A DNA stretch of 64,000 nt from Duganella margarita (GTDB lineage: Bacteria > Pseudomonadota > Gammaproteobacteria > Burkholderiales > Burkholderiaceae_D). The notes below the pieces were generated by a model that ran no database searches, was not told the DNA's origin, and worked only from the letters and a program-made list of their open reading frames with translations. Below are positions 51,004-59,233 of the stretch, in pieces (position 1 is the first letter of the stretch; every line of letters starts with the position of its first letter). The DNA lies in contig NZ_WWCS01000006.1 in assembly GCF_009857535.1 (NCBI RefSeq), positions 62,001 to 126,000 on the forward strand. The letters are read 5' to 3'. Both the position numbers and the translations under genes were made by a program.

Positions 51004-52047
51004 CTATCGCCTCATGCATTCAGGCAGCCAGTCCCATGGCTTGTGCTGGTAAGCCATTCTTGCGGGCAGCGTCACGGTGATGCGGGTACCATTCCCGGCA
51101 ATGCTGCGAAGCGATAACTGCGCGCCAATCTTCGCCGCCCGTTCATACATGCCACGCAGTCCCCAGCGACCAGCTCGCCCTTGCGCTGCTATAACGGCGT
51201 TGGGGATGCCGGGGCCGACATCGGTGATTGACAGGCTGAAATGCCGGCGGCCATAGCGTAGCTCGATGTCGATCGCCCGGTACGCGTGGCGATAGCTGTT
51301 GATCAGCGCTTCGCGTCCGATCGCGCTCAGCTCTTCCTCCACGATCAAATGCAGCTCCCGTGCCAAGCCGATGACTTGAATCCGGGGCGGCTCTTTTAAT
51401 TGTTCATCTGCGAACTGGTCTGCGGTCCCGCTCAACACTGCTTCCAACGTCGTGGCATGTAAGCCTTGGATGCGCAGGTTCTGCACGCGATCACGCCCTT
51501 CTTCCAGCGATGAGATGGCTTGACTGACGATGGCCTGGATCTCGTCGCGCAGCGCCTTCTTTTCCTTTGGTAGACCGAGCGCGACGGCCTGCACCTTGAG
51601 GATCAGGCCTTGCACCGATTGCAGCAGGGTGTCATGCAGCTCACGGGCGATGCGATGCCGCTCGTCCAGGCGCTCTTCCAGACGGCTTTGCGCCTGGGCG
51701 GCGGCCTGTCGCACGCGATACCGATACCACCACCACAGTGAAAATGCCGCCAATCCCACCACCAGCACGCGGAACCACCGTGTTTGCAAAATGGTTTCTG
51801 TCGTATCGGACTTCTGCGCTGCGCCATATTCCTTCCAGTTTCCGTCTTCATTCGCCGCCAGCACCTGGAAGCGGTAACTACCGGGCGGCAATTCAACACT
51901 GATTTCTACGGAGGCGGTGCGGTCTTGCGGTGCGACGATCAGCGTCCCCGTCTCCGCGCTGCTGGAGGCAACATTCATCCCCATCATTAAGGCGAAAAGC
52001 AGACTTCGGCCTTTCTGGCGGGCGGAAAATGGCTGGGACTGGAACAT
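51004..52047 (-). CDS. Sensor histidine kinase lacking its propeller domain
   Basis: A 347-residue kinase of the same type as the long propeller kinase at 29172-32141. An N-terminal signal-like stretch (SLLFALMMGMNVASSSA) leads almost directly to the last strands of a Y_Y_Y domain (LPPGSYRFQVLAANEDGNW). A transmembrane helix (about 92-112), HisKA_3 with RELHDTLLQ (His138) and a HATPase domain (GREALINSYRHA, DVGPGIP, GRWGLRGMYERA) follow. Some 600 residues of sensor seem to be missing, with the reading frame kept. It may be a new short sensor or a decaying gene. No response regulator is adjacent. Upstream it diverges from the GlxA-type gene. Confidence 0.85.
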   Translation of the reverse strand: MFQSQPFSARQKGRSLLFALMMGMNVASSSAETGTLIVAPQDRTASVEISVELPPGSYRFQVLAANEDGNWKEYGAAQKSDTTETILQTRWFRVLVVGLAAFSLWWWYRYRVRQAAAQAQSRLEERLDERHRIARELHDTLLQSVQGLILKVQAVALGLPKEKKALRDEIQAIVSQAISSLEEGRDRVQNLRIQGLHATTLEAVLSGTADQFADEQLKEPPRIQVIGLARELHLIVEEELSAIGREALINSYRHAYRAIDIELRYGRRHFSLSITDVGPGIPNAVIAAQGRAGRWGLRGMYERAAKIGAQLSLRSIAGNGTRITVTLPARMAYQHKPWDWLPECMRR

Positions 52048-52229
52048 GCGTGTAGGGGAAGTAGACGCGCCTTGCGGAAACGAAGTAAGCGTATTGAGGG
52101 ATTATACGAAGCCTTGGGCGGCAGAAGAGGCCAAACAAGCGCTGAAAAAGGACATCTACGGCGGCCGCATCAATTTCGGCGACCTCTTTTATAATAGTCG
52201 CTGCCCGAGGGATCCTCACGGAGTTAATC

Positions 52230-53183
52230 ATGGTAGCAAAAGTCGCACTCGTCATTTTTCCACAATTTAATGTGCTCGATTTATCAGTCGCCACGGTGCT
52301 GGGGATCGCCAACCACTACGCCCCCGATACATACGCGCTGGACATCGTCTCGATGTCGGGCGGCATCGTCCACAGCATGAGCGGCGTTGGTGTCGACACC
52401 AAGAAATTTGACGCGCAGCGCTATGACACCATCATCGTCGGCAGCATGCCGGGCGTGCCCACGCCGGCGGCCGATCTGGTGGCGCGCTTACGGGTGGCGT
52501 TGACGGAGTCCCGGCGCGTGGCGAGCATCTGCACGGGCGCATTCATATTGGGAGCGGCCGGCGCCTTCGATGGACGCGAAGTGACGACGCACTGGGGCTA
52601 TACCAATGAGCTGATCAATAAACTGCCTGGCGCGAAGGTGGTACCGGAGCGGATGTTTGTGCGCGATGGCCATGTCTGGAGTTCCGCAGGCATGACGGCG
52701 GGAACGGATCTGATACTGAGCATGGTGGAAGCGGATGTCGGCAGCCATGTGGCCAAGATGATTTGCAAGACCATGGTGCTGAGTCACCGGCGTCAGGGTG
52801 GGCAGAGCCAGTTTTCCGTATTGGATGACATTGATCCTAAACACGAGCGTATCCGCCAGGCGTTGGCTTTTATCCGCGACAATTTAAGCGAGTCATTGAC
52901 TGTCGAGTTGCTGGCGGATCAGGTGAACTGGAGTCCGCGTCACTTCAGTCGCGCGTTCAAGGCGGAAACGGGTCTGTCTCCTGCCAAGGTGATCGAGAAG
53001 CTGCGCGTGACCGCGGCAAAAAATCTGATTGAGAGTGGCCATTCGTCGGCGTCGCGCATCGCGGTGCAGACCGGATTCGGTGATGAGGCCAGAATGCGGC
53101 GCGCGTTCCTGCGGGAACTCAGTGATGTCCCGCAGAAAATCCTGAAGGGCGCGCGGGCGCGCAAGGCTTCCTTGGCGTTGTGA
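52230..53183 (+). CDS. GlxA-family regulator (DJ-1/PfpI plus AraC domain), second copy
   Basis: A 317-residue paralogue of the regulator at 25331. The DJ-1/PfpI domain (LVIFPQFNVLDLSVATVLG, elbow RVASICTGAFILGAAG) is followed by an AraC double helix-turn-helix (VELLADQVNWSPRHFSRAFK and ASRIAVQTGFGDEARMRRAF). A perfect TATAAT at 52190-52195 with no matching -35 lies upstream, consistent with activator-dependent expression. It is divergent from the short kinase and followed 90 bases later by an aldo/keto reductase gene, a likely target. Confidence 0.92.
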   Translation: MVAKVALVIFPQFNVLDLSVATVLGIANHYAPDTYALDIVSMSGGIVHSMSGVGVDTKKFDAQRYDTIIVGSMPGVPTPAADLVARLRVALTESRRVASICTGAFILGAAGAFDGREVTTHWGYTNELINKLPGAKVVPERMFVRDGHVWSSAGMTAGTDLILSMVEADVGSHVAKMICKTMVLSHRRQGGQSQFSVLDDIDPKHERIRQALAFIRDNLSESLTVELLADQVNWSPRHFSRAFKAETGLSPAKVIEKLRVTAAKNLIESGHSSASRIAVQTGFGDEARMRRAFLRELSDVPQKILKGARARKASLAL

Positions 53184-53273
53184 AATGCCGCGCGGTCCGG
53201 CAACGCTATATTCCGCAGCGCGCTACAATCAAGATCCGGTACGCCGTGGTGCGCGCCAATTTGGAGGATTGCG

Positions 53274-54299
53274 ATGAATTTCAAGCGTCTTGGAAAGTCC
53301 GGCCTGCGTGTGCCGGAACTGAGTTTTGGCACCGCGACGTTCGGCGGTGGGAATGACTTCTTCAAAGCCTGGGGCAGTACCGATGCCGGCGGCGCCTCGC
53401 GCCTGATCGACGTCTGCCTAGAACACGGCGTCTCCCTGTTCGACACCGCCGATGTCTACTCGGACGGCCTGGCCGAACAAATCCTCGGCGAGGCGATCAA
53501 GGGCAAGCGCAATCGCCTGCTGATCTCCACCAAGGTCACGTTCCCCACCGGCGATGGCGCCAATGATTACGGCTCCTCGCGCCAGCACATCATCGACGCC
53601 GTCGATCAATCGCTGAAGCGCCTGCAAGTCGATCACATCGACCTGTTGCAGCTACACGGCCAGGACTACAACACGCCGGTGGAAGAGACGCTGTCCACGC
53701 TGGACCAGCTGATCCGCGACGGCAAAGTGCGCTACACCGGCGCCTCCAACTTCTCCGGCTGGCATTTGATGAAATCCCTGGCGACCTCGGACCGCTACGG
53801 TTATCCGCGCCATGTGGCGCATCAGATCTACTATTCGCTGCTGAACCGCGATTACGAATGGGAGCTGGCGCCATTGGCGGAAGACCAGGGCGTGGGTGCG
53901 GTGGTCTGGAGTCCGCTGGGCTGGGGCAAGTTGACCGGCAAGATCCGTCGCGGCCAGCCGGCCAAGCCGGGCACGCGCGCGCACGACATCGCCGGCACCG
54001 GTCCGCACTTTGAAGAAGAACGCCTGTTCCGCATCATCGACGCGCTGGATGTGGTGGCCGAACAGACCGGAAAATCCATTCCGCAGATCGCGCTGAACTG
54101 GCTGCTGGGGAAGAAGACCGTGGCCAACGTCATCATCGGCGCGCGCGATGAGAAGCAGCTGATCGAGAACATCGGCGCCACCGGCTGGTCGCTGACGCCG
54201 GAGCAGAATGCGCTGCTGGAGCAGGCCAGCGATGTGCCGCCGGCGTATCCGGTATGGCTCCAGCGCGGCTTTGCCATCCTCAATGAGCGCGGCGCCTAG
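53274..54299 (+). CDS. Aldo/keto reductase
   Basis: A 341-residue NADPH-dependent oxidoreductase of the aldo/keto reductase superfamily (YghZ/Tas-like). Asp and Tyr of the catalytic tetrad are in LFDTADVYSDGLAEQILG, Lys in LLISTKVTF and His in LLQLHGQDYN. The cofactor-binding end is NVIIGARDEKQLIEN. It would reduce aldehydes or ketones in the cytoplasm. GGAGG precedes the ATG. It follows the GlxA-type regulator on the same strand and overlaps the convergent receptor gene by 4 bases. Confidence 0.94.
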   Translation: MNFKRLGKSGLRVPELSFGTATFGGGNDFFKAWGSTDAGGASRLIDVCLEHGVSLFDTADVYSDGLAEQILGEAIKGKRNRLLISTKVTFPTGDGANDYGSSRQHIIDAVDQSLKRLQVDHIDLLQLHGQDYNTPVEETLSTLDQLIRDGKVRYTGASNFSGWHLMKSLATSDRYGYPRHVAHQIYYSLLNRDYEWELAPLAEDQGVGAVVWSPLGWGKLTGKIRRGQPAKPGTRAHDIAGTGPHFEEERLFRIIDALDVVAEQTGKSIPQIALNWLLGKKTVANVIIGARDEKQLIENIGATGWSLTPEQNALLEQASDVPPAYPVWLQRGFAILNERGA

Positions 54300-56368
54300 A
54301 AGTTCTTGATCAGCGTCGCCCGCACGGAGCGTGATTCGATGGGGTGGAAGTGGATGTCGGACACCGGCGCCGCTTCGCCCTTCAGCTGCGACGCATAATA
54401 GTAGTCGATGGCCGAATCGCGGCGATTGGTGAGGTTGAACGCCTCCAGCTCAAGCCGCAGGTCCTTGCGCATCTTCCAGCCCAGGCGGCCGTTCAGCATC
54501 ATGCTGGCATTGGAGCGCACGCTGTTATCCTCGATCAGCGGACGCGGACCGAAGTAGCGCAGCTTCAGCGATGCCGAATACGGTCCGCCATCGTCCACGG
54601 TGACGGCCAGCTGCCCGGTGCCTTCAATCGCGCCGGCGATGTAGCTGCCTTCTTCCACATAACCGCGCGAACGCGCGCGTGCATACGCCAGGTCCAGATC
54701 CACCGACAGCCATTTCAGCGGCTTGTAGTAGTTGGAGAACTCAATGCCGTAACGCCGGCTTGGCGGACCGGCTTCGGTGGTGCCGGCGTCGCCGGCGTAA
54801 GTCAGCTCGGAATCGAAGTCCAGCCGGTACACAGACAGCGAGGTTTGCAAGCCAGGCAGCCACGAGGTGCGCGCGCCAACCTCCATGCCGCGCGAGCGCA
54901 CCAGCGGCTGCACCTTGTCCGCCGCCAGGCCGGTCTTGGGATCGATGGTGATGGTGGCGCCGCGCGCGTCGTTGCTATGGAAGCCGCTGCCGAAGTTGGC
55001 GTACACCTCGGCGGTCTGCCACGGGCCGTAGATCAGGCTCAGACTCGGGCTGACCAGATGGTCATTGGCCTTGCCGGAGTTGGCGGCCAGGTCGCTCTGT
55101 ACGTCGAAGCGATAGCTGTCCAGCCGCGCGCCGGCCACGGTGCGGAAGGCCGCGTTCCAGCGCGTGTTGTTCTCGACGAACAGGGCGGCGCTGGATTCGA
55201 CGATGTGATCCTGCCGCGTCACCGACAGCGTGCGGCGCGCCTGCGTGTTGTACAAGCCGTTGAAGATGTTATCGTTCTGGAGCTGCACGCCGACAGTGGT
55301 TTCGGTGTTGCCGGTGTCGGTGTGCTGGTGCCAGCTGTGCGATGCATTGACGCCGCTGGTCACGCGCTTGTCGGGCTGGGCGAATTGGTCGCCATGCACC
55401 GGATCGTCCATGAAGTAGGTGAAGTTGGACCACAGGTCCAGCCGGTTGGCGATGATATAGGCGTTGACCCTGGACGCGCTGTCGTCGGTGGTGCGGCGCC
55501 AGGCGCCGGACAGGCTGTAACGGTGGGCCTTGCCGCCGTCGGTATTGTCGATGGCATCGTTGCGGCCGATCTGGCCGTCCTGCACGGCGCGCAGAGGAAT
55601 CTGGTCGGTGGAATTCCAGTCGGCCTTGTAGGCCATCAGCGCGACATTGAAGCCGTTGTTGGCATAGCCCTCGCTGTAACGCAGCACGGCGTTCAGCTTC
55701 TGGTAGTCGTCCGGCCGGGTGAACGGACCGTCGTTGTGCATCGCTTCGATGGCGTACAGCAGGCTGCCGCGCTGCGTGTCCACCGAATCGGCGACCAGTG
55801 CGCGGCCGTAGCCGTTCTGGCCGGCCGACACGCTGGCCACACCCTGCAGCAGGCGGTTGGCGTACACCACCGACGCCGTGCCGGCCGAGGCGAAGTCGCC
55901 TTCCTCGGCGGAGTACGGTCCTTTCTTGTAATCGAGGCGCACCGCCAGTTCGGGAATCAGGAAGTTAAGGTCGGTCCAGCCCTGGCCATGCGCGTGGCTG
56001 CGCTGGTTGACCGGCATGCCGTCGACGGTGGTGCGCAAGTCGGTGCCGTGATCGAGATTGAAACCGCGCAGGTAAAACTGATTGGCCTTGCCTTCGCCGC
56101 TATGCTGGCTGACCACCAGTCCGGGCACCGCTTCCAGCACTTCGCCGGGACGGTAGACGGTGCGTGCCGCCAGCTCGTCCTGCGTGATGGTGCCGGCGCT
56201 GGCCGCATCGGCCACGCCCAGCTGGCTGGTGCGCGAGCCATCGACCAAGACCCGTTGCAGGATCTGGTCGTCGGCCTGGGCGGAACCCAGGACCAACAGC
56301 AAAGCATATTTAAGGGGCGATTTGATCGATGCTGTCTTGATCGAAGAAGAGTGTTTTGACGGTGCCAT
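54296..56368 (-). CDS. TonB-dependent receptor downstream of the M1 peptidase
   Basis: A 690-residue outer-membrane receptor. An N-terminal signal (SPLKYALLLVLGSAQA) precedes the plug (YRPGEVLEAVPGLVVSQHSGEG, YLRGFNLDHGTDLRTTVDGMPVN) and a barrel ending in RATLIKNF with the terminal Phe. The plug resembles receptors for metal chelates or small peptides. ATG 56368 is chosen, preceded by GGAAAC; ATG 56380 is possible. The start lies inside the end of the DUF6702-like gene, a 59-base overlap in another frame, so the two must be translated from one message. Confidence 0.92.
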   Translation of the reverse strand: MAPSKHSSSIKTASIKSPLKYALLLVLGSAQADDQILQRVLVDGSRTSQLGVADAASAGTITQDELAARTVYRPGEVLEAVPGLVVSQHSGEGKANQFYLRGFNLDHGTDLRTTVDGMPVNQRSHAHGQGWTDLNFLIPELAVRLDYKKGPYSAEEGDFASAGTASVVYANRLLQGVASVSAGQNGYGRALVADSVDTQRGSLLYAIEAMHNDGPFTRPDDYQKLNAVLRYSEGYANNGFNVALMAYKADWNSTDQIPLRAVQDGQIGRNDAIDNTDGGKAHRYSLSGAWRRTTDDSASRVNAYIIANRLDLWSNFTYFMDDPVHGDQFAQPDKRVTSGVNASHSWHQHTDTGNTETTVGVQLQNDNIFNGLYNTQARRTLSVTRQDHIVESSAALFVENNTRWNAAFRTVAGARLDSYRFDVQSDLAANSGKANDHLVSPSLSLIYGPWQTAEVYANFGSGFHSNDARGATITIDPKTGLAADKVQPLVRSRGMEVGARTSWLPGLQTSLSVYRLDFDSELTYAGDAGTTEAGPPSRRYGIEFSNYYKPLKWLSVDLDLAYARARSRGYVEEGSYIAGAIEGTGQLAVTVDDGGPYSASLKLRYFGPRPLIEDNSVRSNASMMLNGRLGWKMRKDLRLELEAFNLTNRRDSAIDYYYASQLKGEAAPVSDIHFHPIESRSVRATLIKNF

Positions 56369-56804
56369 CGGTTTCCACATTAACGGTGTTTCTTTGCGAC
56401 GGCAGGAAGTCTATCAGCAAAGCGTTGTGGATGCGGCTACCTTTTGTCAGTTTTTCGCCTTTGATTTCCTGGAAAATCATGATGCTGTCGGCATCGACCT
56501 TGGCGCCGACCCATTGCAGCGTCAGGCTTTTGCCATCCTTGTCGGTGACGGTGAATTGTTTTTCCACGTAGCGGCGCAGTGGCGCTTCGCTGTCCGGTCG
56601 CCCCAGATCGAACTGGCGGCCGTAGAGATTCGTCAGCAGCGCGGCGAGATCGTGCCCGGTGTAGGTGTGCACGATCTCGGTGCTGCCGGTGCGCGGGTTG
56701 TAGCTGATGTCCGCTATGCCCATGTGGAAGTTATGGGCAGATGCGGCCATGCTGGCTGCCGCCAGCATGGTTGCTACCACCGCGCGCAGGCGGCGTGCGA
56801 TCAC
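56310..56804 (-). CDS. DUF6702-like exported protein
   Basis: A 164-residue secreted protein with a signal peptide (about 1-23, ending MAASA/HN). The sequence HNFHMGIADISYNPRTGSTEIVHTYTG fits the DUF6702 pattern of small periplasmic beta-rich proteins with an early His. Function is unknown; such proteins often accompany M1 peptidases. The start is GTG, overlapping the TGA of the peptidase gene (GTGA), so it is translationally coupled. Its 3' end contains the start of the receptor gene. Confidence 0.8.
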   Translation of the reverse strand: MIARRLRAVVATMLAAASMAASAHNFHMGIADISYNPRTGSTEIVHTYTGHDLAALLTNLYGRQFDLGRPDSEAPLRRYVEKQFTVTDKDGKSLTLQWVGAKVDADSIMIFQEIKGEKLTKGSRIHNALLIDFLPSQRNTVNVETDGTVKTLFFDQDSIDQIAP

Positions 56805-59146
56805 TTCTTCTCGTCCTTCTTCAGCGGCGTATTAAAGTCGCGCATCAGGTTATTGCGGTCACGCTCGGTCTTGAACAGCTCCAGGCGCGATTGCGAGACT
56901 TTACGTGGCCACGCATTGTTGGACGTATCGATGTCGGCGGTTTCCCAGTATGGGTCCTGGGTCAGGCCCACCATCGGTTCGTCGGTCACAATCAGCTTGG
57001 TGATTTTCTTCGGCGAGTAGCGCCATACTTCGGCCGGAATGCGCTCGATGTACTTCTTGCCGCCCTTCAGTTCAATCTCCAGGATCAGCGGCATCACCAT
57101 GCCGCCCAGGTTGGAGAAGTCCACCAGGTAAAGGTGCTTGCCCTGATCCAGCAGCTTCTTCTCCCAAGGCTCCAGCTTCTCGATCGCCTCGGCGTAGCTG
57201 TTGCGGTCCTTGTTGGTGACGGTGAATTCGTCGTGGTCGTTGTAGAAGTCCTTCAGTTCCGGATGGTCCGCCAGGCGCTTCGGCAGGGCCTTGTTGCGCT
57301 GTTCCGAAACGGAGATAGGCTGCGCGTCCTTCTGCGCTTTTTTCCAGGCCTTTTCGGTTTCCGGATTTTTCGTGCCGACGCCGTACTCGGTGATGCCGTC
57401 GATGCTGATGTCCACCGGATCGGTGGTGTAGAACCAGCCGTGCCAGAACCAGTCGAGGTCCGTGCCCGATGCGTCTTCCATGGTGCGGAAGAAGTCAGCT
57501 GGTGTAGGGCGCTTGAACTTCCAGCGCTGCGCGTATTCGCGGAAGGCATAGTCGAACAGTTCGCGGCCCAGGATGGTCTCGCGCAGAATGTTCAGGCCAG
57601 TGGCCGGTTTGGCGTAGGCGTTGTTGCCAAGCGCAGCGATCGACTCCGAGTTGGTCATGATCGGCACCTGGTTGCGGCTCTTCATGTAGTCGACGATGTT
57701 GCGCGGCTCGCCGCGGCGCGACGGGTAGTTGTCTTCCCATTCCTGCTCGGCCAGGTATTGCACGAAGGTGTTCAGGCCTTCATCCATCCAGGTCCATTGA
57801 CGCTCGTCCGAGTTGACGATCATCGGGAAGTAGTTGTGGCCCACCTCGTGGATGATCACGCCGATCAGGCCATACTTGGTCTGCTGCGACCAGGTCAGCT
57901 GGCCGGTCTTTTTGTCCTTGCTCGGGCGCGGGCCGTTGAAGGAGATCATCGGGTATTCCATGCCGCCCACCGGGCCGTTGACCGAAATCGCGGTCGGATA
58001 CGGGAAGTCGAAGCTGTATTTGTTGTACTTGTCGATGGTGTGGATGATCGCCTGGGTGCTGTACTTGCCCCACAGCGGATTGCCTTCCTTCGGATAGTAG
58101 GACATCGCCATTACATCGGTGGTGTCCTTCTTGTAGCCTTGCGCATCCCAGATGAATTTGCGGCTGGAGGCCCAGGCGAAATCGCGCACGTTGCTGGCCT
58201 TGAAATGCCAGGTCTTGCTGGCGGTGCTGTGCGACTTCTCGGCGGCGGTGGCTTCTTCCTGCGTCACGATGACCACCGGTGCGGTCGCGGTGCGCGCCTT
58301 GGCCAGGCGGTCACGCTGAACTGCGGTCAGCACATCGTTAGGATTTTGCAGTTCGCCGGTGGAGGCCACTACGTGGTCGGCAGGAACGGTCAGCTGTACG
58401 TCGTAGTCGCCGAATTCCAGCGTGAATTCGCCGGTGCCCAGGAACTGCTTGTGCTGCCAGCCGTAGACGTCGTAGTAGGCCGCCATGCGCGGGAACCACT
58501 GGGCGATCTCGAACAGGTCGTTCTTGTCTTCGTCAAAGTGCTCGTAGCCGGAACGGCCGCCCAGCACTTGCTGTTCGTTGATGTTGTAGGACCAGTCGAT
58601 GTTGAACACGAACTGCTCGCCGGACTTCAAAGGCTTTGGCAGGTCGATGCGCATCATGGTGCGGTTGATGACGTACTTCAGCGGCTGTCCGCCGGCAGCC
58701 ACGGTCTTGATCTTGAAGCCGCCGTCGAATTCACGGCCGGCCAGGATGCCGCGCATGCCTTCGAACTTGTAGCCGTCTTCCGGATTGGCCGGCTTGGCCC
58801 ATGCTTCGCGCGATGGCTGCGTCAGCATCATGCGGGCGTCGGAATCCTTCTTGTAGATGTTCTGGTCCAGCTGCACCCACAGGTAGCTCAGCGTGTCCGG
58901 CGAGTTGTTGTGATAGGTGATCTGTTCGCTGCCGGTGAGGGCGCGCTTGGCTTCGTCCAGCGAGGCGCTGATGGTGTAATCAGCGCGCTGCTGCCAGTAG
59001 GCGTGGCCTGGTGCGCCGGATGCGGTGCGGTAGGCGTTTGGAGTCGGCAGGATTTCTTCGAGTTGACGGAATTTGTCGTCGAAAGGTTCCGCCGCGTAGG
59101 CGGAAACTGTCAGGCACAGGGCCAGGAAGCCAAGTTTCTTCTGCAT
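56801..59146 (-). CDS. M1-family metallopeptidase (exported)
   Basis: A 781-residue exported zinc aminopeptidase-like protein with a signal peptide (LGFLALCLTVSAYA). The zinc site is HEVGHN (His433, Glu434, His437) followed 18 residues later by Glu456 in WMDEGLNTF, the HExxH-x18-E pattern of family M1. The exopeptidase motif appears as GGMEYPMI, with Gly-Gly-Met-Glu in place of the usual GAMEN. It would trim peptides in the periplasm, and its operon partners include a receptor that could import them. It follows a long inverted repeat at 59179-59215 that probably controls the operon. Confidence 0.94.
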   Translation of the reverse strand: MQKKLGFLALCLTVSAYAAEPFDDKFRQLEEILPTPNAYRTASGAPGHAYWQQRADYTISASLDEAKRALTGSEQITYHNNSPDTLSYLWVQLDQNIYKKDSDARMMLTQPSREAWAKPANPEDGYKFEGMRGILAGREFDGGFKIKTVAAGGQPLKYVINRTMMRIDLPKPLKSGEQFVFNIDWSYNINEQQVLGGRSGYEHFDEDKNDLFEIAQWFPRMAAYYDVYGWQHKQFLGTGEFTLEFGDYDVQLTVPADHVVASTGELQNPNDVLTAVQRDRLAKARTATAPVVIVTQEEATAAEKSHSTASKTWHFKASNVRDFAWASSRKFIWDAQGYKKDTTDVMAMSYYPKEGNPLWGKYSTQAIIHTIDKYNKYSFDFPYPTAISVNGPVGGMEYPMISFNGPRPSKDKKTGQLTWSQQTKYGLIGVIIHEVGHNYFPMIVNSDERQWTWMDEGLNTFVQYLAEQEWEDNYPSRRGEPRNIVDYMKSRNQVPIMTNSESIAALGNNAYAKPATGLNILRETILGRELFDYAFREYAQRWKFKRPTPADFFRTMEDASGTDLDWFWHGWFYTTDPVDISIDGITEYGVGTKNPETEKAWKKAQKDAQPISVSEQRNKALPKRLADHPELKDFYNDHDEFTVTNKDRNSYAEAIEKLEPWEKKLLDQGKHLYLVDFSNLGGMVMPLILEIELKGGKKYIERIPAEVWRYSPKKITKLIVTDEPMVGLTQDPYWETADIDTSNNAWPRKVSQSRLELFKTERDRNNLMRDFNTPLKKDEKK

Positions 59147-59178
59147 TGGGTATGTTTCCTCAAGATAAGAGGATAAAT

Positions 59179-59215
59179 TGTATAGCAGGTTTGCAATCGA
59201 TTACCTGCTGATACA
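59179..59215 (-). promoter_or_regulatory. Long imperfect inverted repeat at the M1 operon promoter
   Basis: The arms TGTAT-AGCAGGT (59179-59190) and ACCTGCT-G-ATACA (59203-59215) pair over 12 bases with one bulged G, around a 12-base centre containing AATCGATT. Read leftward, TATACA/TACAAT in the distal arm is a candidate -10 for the peptidase gene 30-40 bases downstream. It may be an operator, or a terminator for the esterase gene that ends at 59234. Confidence 0.5.
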
Positions 59216-59233
59216 ATAAAATACAAACCGCTG

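Noticed and set aside
51917..52270. Rightward frame between the short kinase and the second GlxA gene
   Set aside because: It starts inside the kinase gene on the opposite strand, runs through the TATAAT promoter and into the GlxA gene, and has no ribosome-binding site.
54344..56359. 671-codon open frame antisense to the third TonB receptor
   Set aside because: Shadow of the receptor gene's codon pattern; no recognisable domain and no ribosome-binding site.
56741..59176. 811-codon open frame antisense to the M1 peptidase
   Set aside because: Shadow frame; the minus strand carries a complete HExxH-x18-E peptidase with signal peptide.
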